Shown here one piece after another: positions 56,087 to 64,000 of a DNA stretch of 64,000 nt. The notes under the pieces are model-generated. The model saw only the letters and a list, made by a program, of their open reading frames with translations, was not told the origin of the DNA and searched no databases. Origin of the DNA: Brachypodium distachyon (lineage: Eukaryota; Streptophyta; Magnoliopsida; Poales; Poaceae); contig NC_016132.3 in NCBI RefSeq assembly GCF_000005505.3, positions 7,254,001 through 7,318,000 on the forward strand. Direction: 5' to 3'. Numbering within the stretch: position 1 is the first letter of the stretch; every line of letters starts with the position of its first letter. The position numbers were made by a program, and so were the translations under genes.

Positions 56087-57770
56087 CACTACGGGAGAAA
56101 GTGCCTTTGCCGGGGGCTAGGGGTTTAGGCCATCTTGGCTCCAAAATGCCACCAAGGCACAATTTTGGAGCCAAATGAGCCATATTGGCTCCAAAATAGT
56201 GCCCTCGGCAAAAATAAGCCAAATGCCCAAATGTGCCACCAAGGGACCATTTTGGAGCCAAGATGGCCCATTTGGCTCCAAATTGGTGCCGTGTGGCATA
56301 AATGAGCCAAATGCCCAAAAATGCCACCAAGGCACCATTTTGGAGCCAAGTGAGCCCTCTTGGGTCTAAAAAGGGATCTATGTCACTATGTGATGTTAGG
56401 TTACGTAGTTCTACGTGTGGAGACAAGAAAGTAAGTTTTTAAAACAACGGACCTCGAGATGAAACAAGTTTGTGGCAACTTACCCGAGTCAGTGCCTAGG
56501 AGCAGGTGACTGGCCAGGAGGGTTGCCTCTAGCAAGGCTCGCGTGTGAAGAAGGGTTGTTCGAGCCACGGCCGGATTGATGCTGTTGCACAGATGATTAG
56601 GCATTGACCCCAACCCTCAATGAAAGCAAGAAAAGTCATGAATGGAGATTGAAATGTTTCGAGTGAACTCACCGGAGTCTGTGGAGAAGGTTGTGGAGCA
56701 TGCTCAATCTGGAAATTGACAAACGCCAAGTCGAACGGCGGTGGTGCTGTAGGCGGCTCTTGAGAGGTGGCGGCGAGGTACGGCTGCATATTGAAAAGAC
56801 AAAGAGTTGCAGTTACGGAACTAATACCACGCTTTCTTGGCTATTATGTGCGGTAAACATACCCTCAGGTGGTCGTACTGAGCCCTTAGTGCGGCCTGCA
56901 TCTGAGCCATCTGAGCCTGGACCTGAGCCGCTACCTGAGCCTGGATCTGAGCATCCTGAGCCTGCCTCTGAGCCTCCATCTGAGACTGCACCTGAGCCGC
57001 CACCATACTCTCCACCTCCTGCAATGCCATTACAAGTTCATTGTCGCTACAATGAAATGTGAAAAGACACGAGCTGGTGAATGAAGAACAACTAACCTGC
57101 TGTGAGAACTGGGGCAAAAAAAAAATTAACCTTTGCCGGCGGTCTTTTCTTGGGGCCGCCGGCAAAGGTTTTTTTTTTCTTTCCGTGGAGGGGACAATTG
57201 GGGAAAAAAATAACCCTTTGCCGGCGGCCAAGGCCGCCGGCAAAGGTTATTATTATTTTTTTTCTTTTCGTGGAGGGAACAATTGGGAAAAAAACTTAAT
57301 AACCCTTTGCCGCCGGCCTTTTCTTTGGGCCGTCGGCAAAGGTTATTTTTTCTTTCTTTCCGTGGAGGGGACAATTGGGAAAAAAAAATAATAACCCTTT
57401 GCCGGCGGCCTTTCCTCGGAGCCACCGGCAAAGGGTTAGTTTTTTTTTAATTCGTGCCCGCGTGTTCGAATTCGAACGGATTGCGGAGGGAAACACGAAT
57501 CTCTTTGCCGGCGGCTTTTTTTTTGTGGCCGCCGGCAAAGAGAGTTTTCTTTTTTTCTCCCGCCGCCGGCCGTTTCGCCCGCCGTTAACCTCGCACGCGG
57601 GCCCACGTGCAGGGGCTCGTTGCCGGCGGCCGTGATTTGCCGACGGCTTTTTGGGGAATTTGCCGGCGGCGGACCCTTTGCCGGCGGCTTTTCTCGGGGC
57701 CGCCGTCAAAGGTCCTCTTTGCCGGCGGCCCGATAAAAAGCCGCCGGCAACGGCTGATTTTCTTGTAGTG
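56087..57770. mobile_element. CACTA transposon, 1684 bp, non-autonomous
   Basis: Begins CACTACGGGAGAAAGTGCC and ends TTTTCTTGTAGTG, with an identical 3-bp target duplication TCG at 56084-56086 and 57771-57773. Subterminal repeats CTTTGCCGGCGGC / GCCGCCGGCAAAGG fill 57120-57760 as several inverted pairs, and GGAGCCAAATGAGCC-type repeats fill 56130-56370. Between them, minus-strand remnants (VAAQVQAQMAQMQAALRAQY, TAPPPFDLAFVNFQIEH) resemble the Gln-rich end of CACTA-encoded proteins. No full transposase. Confidence 0.88.
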
Positions 57771-57773
57771 TCG

Positions 57774-58226
57774 GAGTCCGACTCCAAGTCGATGATCTCT
57801 GGCTCCTCCTCCTCCGGGGTCCAGGCCTCCAGGTCGTCCTCTGGTCCGGCGTCCATGGAGACCAATCGGCGGCGGCCTCCTCCTCCTCCTCCTTAACCTG
57901 CGGCGGTGGCATAGCATTTTTCCATTTAACAGGAATGACCTTACCGGATCCGCTGCTCCACCCATATGCAGCCGTCCGATGCTGGTCACAAGATTGGTGC
58001 TAAGAGCAACTCCAGTCGTCCCCCCCCCCCCCTCATTTCTCATCCGGCAAGATTAGTGCTAGAATTTGTTTTTAAGGTCCAGCCGGTTCCCAGCCGGCGC
58101 CCCCAAACGCCTCCCAAACCAAATTTTACAAATATTGCAAATTGAAACAAGCACATTATTTGATAAGTTTTGAATCACATTTCAAACAAATTTAATCAAA
58201 TTCAAGCAAACAAATAAGAAAAACTA
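57774..58226. other. Sequence flanking the CACTA insertion
   Basis: Contains a short acidic/Pro-rich minus-strand frame and, at 58002, GAGCAACTCCAGTCGTCC followed by C-runs, a second PIF/Harbinger-like left end. Nothing else supported. Confidence 0.35.
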
Positions 58227-58706
58227 GACGTTTTCTCGGAGCCTCCACAAATGCTCGACCAGATCATCTTGAGGTTGCTGATGAGTACCAGCGTCTCGAA
58301 TTTCTTGTCGCCGGGCGAGGAAAGCAGCAAAGGCGGTCGGCACCTGGTGATTAACATTGGCTAGAGGACCCATCCGTTCAGACGGTTCTGTGTCAAACAC
58401 TGAACATTCCCGCTCGCTCTCAATGATTGTGTTGTGCATGATCACACAGGCAGTCATGACCTCCCACATCTGATCTTTCGACCAAGTGAGAGCAGGGCAC
58501 CGGACGATGGCAAATAGAGCCTGCAACACACCAAATGCCCTCTCGACATATGTACTTCCTGCATGGTTCCTGTTGCGTCGCAAACCAAGATCTTGCCCCT
58601 CCTGCAGGTGCATGCGTTTGAGATTGTCTTCAAAAAAAATCCTATACATTTTTTGAAAGATTTTTCTTCCCCGTCTTCTACTATTTGAGATTCGAGCGAG
58701 AAACAA
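58227..58706 (-). pseudogene. PIF/Harbinger transposase C-terminal fragment
   Basis: Minus-strand frame with YVERAFGVLQALFAIVRCPA, VMTACVIMHNTIIESERE, FAAFLARRQEIRDAGTHQQ and QDDLVEHLWRLRENV before the stop. These are the C-terminal hallmarks of the plant Harbinger DDE transposase (the ERAFG region with the last catalytic E, and HN). The N-terminal catalytic part is missing; a possible right TIR (GGCTGGAGTACCCTG) lies near 59370. Confidence 0.78.
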
Positions 58707-59655
58707 CTATCATTGGATCTAATTCCTAACCCTAATCCTCTCACCCCACCCTTGCCTACCGCTAGCCACCGCCACCCCTGTCGGGCGTCCCGTCCGTTCC
58801 CGCGCCGTTGCACCCCGAAGCCTCCGCCGCCGCCGCACCTCGCGGCCGCCCTGGGTGCCGCTGCCCCGCACCTCCTCCTCTCCCCACGCCCCGCTGTGGC
58901 GTTGGTGCCGGCCGCCGAAGCCGGAGAAGGGGCGGCCGGCGGTGATTTTATAGTTAATGTTGAAAACTTTTTAAAAAATATTGATTTTGTTTTAAAAAAA
59001 GTTGAAAACAAACACAAAATGTTGGCTCAACTTTTTTTGAAAATTGAGGTTCACACTTTTGAAAAATAAATTTGATGTAGGTTCAATATTTCTGAAAACT
59101 ATAGGTTCGACTGTTGTCAAAAATTCAACATTTTGGCAAAAAAAAAGTTGATGTTCAACATTTCTGAAAAATTGTAGTTTCAACTTTTTTCCATGGGAGA
59201 AGCTCTGCGTTCGGGGCACTTCCCTGCCTCTGTTTGTGCGGCGCTCTCCCACTCACAGATAGTGGAGATGAGGAACATATAAACGGATCAACGGGAGTCG
59301 GGGAGAGTCGTCCGATGTCTGCGCGTCGGCCATCGGGTGGTCTTTCGCAATGAAATGGGCTCAGTCGGGCTGGAGTACCCTGTCTAGCAGGCTACCACAA
59401 GTGCCAGTTCATTGGCCCGTGGCAACTTGTATGATTATCCCAATTTGTATTTATGGCTCCGCGAAGGATTCATGTTTCTTTTTTCAAACTAGAAGCTTCA
59501 GTTTTTACATACTTCTTATGAAAGTATAAACTTGCCTTCGAGAAATCCTGATTTCAAATCCATTGGAATTTCAAGTTTTACAAACAGTGTCCTTATCAAT
59601 TGTTAGACAAAACAACTCTATTCATCGGACTTAGTTGAAGTACAAAACTAAATTT
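58707..59655. other. Remainder of Harbinger-like element and spacer
   Basis: GC-rich 58740-58950 with a proline/alanine-rich frame on the plus strand, then AT-rich. No gene supported. Confidence 0.35.
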
Positions 59656-60087
59656 AGTTCTAGAAATTCAAAATGTCCTTAAAAATGAGTTTATTCCATA
59701 TTTCAACACATTATCTTTCTCTATCCAAACCATCAACAAAAGATGCTCTCATTTTGTGAGATATCCTCTTCTCTAGTGATGATCGATGAGGCTTCTTCGA
59801 TAAGATGGTTTTGGGTTAAGGGTTCAGGTTAGGTCGTCAATACAGTGTGCCTCGAATTTAGGGGGTACCGTGGCAGCAATGGCAGTGGGTGATGAACTGA
59901 TGATAGAGGAGAGAAGACAGACGAGAGTACTCATGATCAGAGGGAAGAAAGCAGGGGATTCCCAAGCCGATCTGCAAGCTGATTGTGAATGGTACGGAAA
60001 ACATATTAGGGGTTGGCAGCAAGATCGTTGGTTCCATCCTTGGTTTGGTCGCACAAGGCATAACAGTTTTGTTGTTTTCTCTAGTTT
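59656..60087 (+). repeat. 430-bp dispersed repeat, copy 2 (ended by LINE insertion)
   Basis: Near-identical to 30504-30937 in the same orientation. It stops at TTTTCTCTAGT, where the LINE poly(T) begins. Confidence 0.85.
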
Positions 60088-62880
60088 TTTTTTGAAACAA
60101 TGGGCTCCTCCCATCAGTTTCTATTAAAGAAACCGCCCCCAGTTCTTACACATAGTTCAGATGAAAAATAAAAGCAACAAAACAAGACTGGAACACAGTC
60201 CAGATCAAGCAACAGAAAATAAGTCTAGCCAAGCTATCATACATTACTCCTCAACAGTTTAAAGTTCCAGCAAGATATAAGAACTAAACTCCCAGCAGCG
60301 CTTCAGCCTGCGATTCTCCTGCTCAAGGGAGCCCAGCCTTGACGTCTCGCGAAAGCTTCAGTCACGACTTGCCGTATCTTCACGCTCCCGGCCTCCAGCT
60401 TTCTTCTGCTTGCTTCTATTTGCAGCAGAGCCCAAGCATTCAAATTGGCACATATAGCAAAAATAATTGTCGAGGGATCATGTGGGAAGACTTGTCGGAA
60501 GCAGGCATTGTTTCTTGTTTTCCAAATCGTCCAGAGGACTGTAGCTGCACCACACAGTGTCAGTTTGCGTTGGTTGGGAAGGAAAGACATCCCCCAGTTA
60601 CCAATAAGATCCTCAACAGACAGTGGGATTCTTCTAAATCCCAAAGCACACCCTATAACTTGCCAGGTAAATCTGGCGACAGGGCATGCAAACATGAGAT
60701 GATCAATAGATTCATCTCTGTCACAGAAGAGGCACTGAATGTTGCCTGTCCAGCCTCTCCTAATTAGATTATCTTTAGTCAGAATGTTGTTCTTCAGAAT
60801 CAGCCAAAGGAAGATTTGGATCTTTAGTGGGATTTTCAGGTCCCAAATGAACCTGTAACCCACTAAAGTTCCAGCCTTTAACTGCAGATATAGAACTTCC
60901 CAGAGCTGCTGATTGTCCATCTCACAGTATCAGGTTTATCAGAAAGTCTAGTATTGTCCATTAACTCACAAATCTCCTGCCACCAGGCCTCAGTCTCTCC
61001 ATATAATGTTCTTCTAAACTTAATATATTCCATACCTCTGCTTTTCACTTCCTTCAGTCACATGCTTGGTAAAAGTCAAGTTATACAATCTAGGATATTG
61101 CTCTGCCAATGATTGTGAACCAGTCCATTTATCTTCCCAGAATTGGGTCCTAGTACCATCACCAATAATTCTCTGTGTATATCTCTAAAAGATAGCATTT
61201 ACACTCATCACACTCTGCCAGAAATGAGATTCTCTAGTTACTCTCTTGTTCTGTGACAATACCTGTTTGTGCGAATATTTCTTATAAATCAACTCTTGCC
61301 AAGTCCCAGTAGTGGTCTCCAGCTTCCATAGCCACTTGCATAGCAGACTTTGGTTCATCACCTCCAAATCTAGAATCCCCAGCCCCCCACATTCTTTAGG
61401 TGAACATACTGCCGGCCAATTCACCAGATGATACTTCCTCACTCCATGGTGTTCCTGCCAAAGCAATCTAGCTCTGTAATAGTTCAGTCTTTTAATTACT
61501 CTTTTGGGGGCAGTCAGAAAGGAGAGCATGTACAAGGAAACACTACTCATTCATGAGTTGGTCAGTATAGCTCTCCCTCCAATGGACAGAATGTTGCCTT
61601 TCCAACCAGCTAACTTTTTCTCCATTTTCTCCTCCACAGGCTTCCATTTTGAGTTACTAAGTCTCTTGACATCTACAGGAATGCCAAGGTAATTCATAGG
61701 TAATTGACCTATATTGGAAGTGAAAATTGCACTGAATTGATCTTGTCTGGAAACTGCATCTCCAAGACAGAAGATTTCACTCTTATGAAAATTGATTTTT
61801 AGTCCAGAGACTTGCTCAAAGAGGCACATAATGAACTTCAGATTTCTAGCCTAAATCACATCATCTTCAATGAGAAGAATGGTATCATCTGCATATTGCA
61901 GAATAGATAAGCCCCCATCAACCAGTTCAGGCACCAGACCAGAGATAATGTTTTCTTCTTGTGCTTGTTTTACCATCATAGCTAATCCATCAGCTATGAT
62001 ATCAAAAAGCAAAGGAGACAAGGGGTCACCTTGTCTGACCCCTTTGTAAGTAGGAAAGTAAGGTCCAATGGAATCATTTACTCTGATAGCCACTCTCACC
62101 TCCCCCCCCCCCCTCCCCTCACAACCTTCATGATCTAATCACACCATTGATGACCAAATCCCTTTATTTGCATCATTTGGTATAAAAAGGGCCACTTTAC
62201 TTTGTCATAGGCTTTCTCAAAATCAATTTTGAGAAGCACTCCTGACTTTTTCCTATGATGCAGCTCATGTACAGTTTCATGCAAGAGAACTATCCCCTCC
62301 ATGATATACCTATCTTTTATGAAAGTTGTCTGAGTGTCAGCAATCACATGCTGCACAATCCTGCCCAATCTATTTGCAAGTACCCTAGTCAGTATTTTAT
62401 AACTCACATTCAAAAGACATATGGGCCTAAATTTCTGAATTGTAACTGCCTCTGGAACCTTAGGGATGAGTGATATCACTCCATGGTTCAATCTCTCAAT
62501 ACTCAACTTCCCAGCATTCATTCAAGTCTGCCTTGATATCCTCCCAGAACACCGGGTAGAACTCAGCAGGGAAACCATCTGGTCCAGCAGCTTTATTATG
62601 CTTCATGCTGAACACAGCCTCTTTGATTTCCTCAAAAGAAAACTCAGAAGTGAGGAAAGCTCTGTTCTCATCAGAGACCTGATTACAAACAATCCCATCA
62701 ATTTTGAGGGAAGTTACTTCAGGAGGACCAAATAAGTCTTTATAGAAGCAAGTCACGTGCTCTATAAGATTTTGATCACCTTTAATTTCCTCACCGTTAT
62801 TCATCAGCACAGAGATAAAAAAATTCTTTTTCCTACCACTTGCCTTTAAGTGATAGTATCTGGTATTAGCATCTCGCTAA
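60088..62880 (-). mobile_element. 5'-truncated L1-type LINE
   Basis: The plus-strand T-run at 60087-60095 is the antisense of its poly(A) tail. Coding remnants run from reverse transcriptase (62810) to a zinc-binding domain (60303). The endonuclease and ORF1 are absent, consistent with 5' truncation near 62880. Confidence 0.8.
60303..62810 (-). pseudogene. LINE reverse transcriptase and zf-RVT domain
   Basis: Segments in shifting frames: 62810-62496 (FSMKHNKAAGPDGFPAEFY), 62521-62135 (FRPICLLNVSYKILTRVLAN, LLKIDFEKAYDKVKW), 62099-61851 (GVRQGDPLSPLLF, ILQYADDTILL catalytic), 61829-61551, 61550-61185 and 60920-60303 (zinc-binding RVT domain: FLWLILKNNILTKDNLIRRG, CLFCDRDESIDHLMFACPVA). The break at 62100 coincides with a C13-like run. 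At least three frameshifts, so inactive. Confidence 0.85.
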
Positions 62881-63597
62881 TTTTTTTTAAATAATACATT
62901 TTTTTAATCATTTTCAAAAATAATACGCGTTTTTAAAAATTTTAAAAAATAATACGGCCTCGGCCTGCCTGAGGCCGATTGGGCCTAGTCGGCCTCGCCC
63001 AGGCTGACTGCAGGCCGCTTGCGCCCGGGCCGCCCGACTGGCGCCCAGTCGGCTTGGGCCAGGCCGACTGGGCTGTCGGCTTCACCTGGGCCGACTGGAG
63101 CCGACCGCGCGCGGGGCCCGCCTTTTCTCTTTTTCCCTTTATTCCTTCCCTTCTTCCTCCCCAGGCCGAGCCCGAGCAGCCCAGCGCCCAGCTCGCCCTT
63201 CCCTTCTCTTCTTGTTGTTCTCTTCTTCCTCCTCAAAAATGCCCCCAATTTCTAGCCAAAATTAGTGAGATTTGTTCCCGTTTAACCCACAAAACTGCAT
63301 CCCCTTGCTATTTAGCACCCAATGACACCTTGATCTACTCTTTTCGTTGAACATTTTGAGCTAATTTCGTGTTCCTAAGTTTGGGCAATGGTGGTGGTTT
63401 GGAGGAGTTTGGAGGTGGTGGTGGTGCTCATCCGGTGACTGTGAGGCTGCTCGAGGTTGGGGTTCGCACGCTTCAAGGGTAAATCCTAATCTCTCACGTA
63501 TTTATCCTATAATGTATATGTTTATGAGGATATGTGTGTACGTATATATAGAAGTATGTTTTAGCGTTTGGTGGTGCTCATTATTTTGGACAACTGC
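62881..63597. other. Unassigned, with GC-rich CGGCC-repeat block
   Basis: A block at 62955-63110 repeats AGGCCGA / GTCGGCC / GGCCGACTGG motifs many times, in both orientations. The next 400 bp are unassigned. Confidence 0.4.
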
Positions 63598-63679
63598 TAA
63601 TGTCGTACTGCTTAGTATTTGATGCATCTAAATATTATGGCCAGGAGTAATATGTTTGATAGAATATATATTTTTTGAT

Positions 63680-64000
63680 GCCGTACTGCTTAGTATTTGA
63701 CGCGTATTAATATTTTTAATATGCCGTACTGCTTAGTATTTGACGCGTATTAATATTTTTAATACGCCGTACTGCTTAGTATTTGACACGTCTAAACATT
63801 TTTAATATGCCGTACTTGTGATTATTTAACGCGTACTAATATTTTTAATATGCCGTACTGCTTAGTATTTGACGCGTCTAAACATTTTTAATATGCCGTA
63901 GTGCTAAGTATTTGACGCGTCATAATATTTTTTATATGCCGTACTGGTTAGTATTTGACACGAATTAATATTTTTTATATGCCGTACTGGTTAGTATTTG
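63680..64000 (+). repeat. 43-bp tandem satellite (continues off the window)
   Basis: Units beginning GCCGTACTGCTTAGTATTTG start at 63680, 63723, 63766, 63809, 63852, 63895, 63938 and 63981, an exact 43-bp spacing throughout. A diverged unit starts near 63603. Each ends AATATTTTTAATAT. Confidence 0.95.

Noticed and set aside
57120..57740. CRISPR-like spaced repeats
   Set aside because: The repeated CTTTGCCGGCGGC words alternate in orientation and belong to CACTA subterminal repeats in a plant nuclear context.

Overview
This window is a piece of a grass (Poaceae) nuclear genome. The evidence is intron-rich genes with GT-AG junctions, very GC-rich first exons, at least five Stowaway MITEs of the cereal CTCCCTCCGT type, and many Copia, Gypsy, LINE, CACTA, Mutator-like and PIF/Harbinger remnants. 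The protein-level matches (importin alpha, NUP98, ALE2-like kinase, DUF1218, Rx-type coiled-coil/LRR) are to plant families and look closest to grass members. This was judged by eye; no search was run.

Genes from left to right. (1) 1194-2518, minus: two internal exons of an ALE2-like receptor kinase ectodomain; the kinase part lies off the left edge. (2) 8097-8627, plus: intronless secreted invertase/pectin methylesterase inhibitor. (3) 10944-16041, plus: complete ten-exon importin alpha (522 aa). (4) 16852-17921, minus: three-exon DUF1218 membrane protein with a His/Pro-rich tail. (5) 19582-22886, minus: two-exon NUP98-type nucleoporin (about 916 aa) with FG repeats, a GLEBS-like motif and an autoproteolytic domain. 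(6) 26594-29555, minus: broken NOP58-N-terminal-like gene whose intron is occupied by a Pack-MULE-like element. (7) 32124-46548, minus: the last two exons of an unrecognised Gln/Asn-rich protein, separated by a 12.8-kb Gypsy retrotransposon. (8) 51344-54049, plus: intronless 901-aa coiled-coil/winged-helix/LRR protein with no recognisable NB-ARC ATPase.

The right two thirds is a transposon nest. The Gypsy element (32969-45800, minus) belongs to the Tat-like group: it has a second, plant-type RNase H before the integrase and an extra gene on the opposite strand (about 34684-38605) with its own TATA box. Its gag-pol frame is broken by three nonsense codons and frameshifts, and its 5' LTR has lost the U3/promoter. 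Two Copia remnants (4719-6250 plus; about 46620-48181 minus) each keep one LTR, the primer-binding site and the start of gag. A CACTA element (56087-57770) has an exact TCG target duplication. Three Mutator-like elements (23633-24166, 27339-28833, about 54305-55300) have long terminal inverted repeats; two of them also have near-matching 9-bp flanking duplications. A 5'-truncated L1-type LINE (about 60088-62880, minus) split one copy of a 430-bp repeat whose other copy lies 29 kb to the left.

The window ends in a tandem satellite of exactly 43-bp period (63680 to the edge). The genes are ordinary, unlinked plant loci with no operon-like logic. The main interest is in how transposons cut through introns, the antisense gene of the Gypsy element, and the NB-ARC-less resistance-like protein. 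Intron positions were read from splice consensus and reading phase; there is no transcript evidence.
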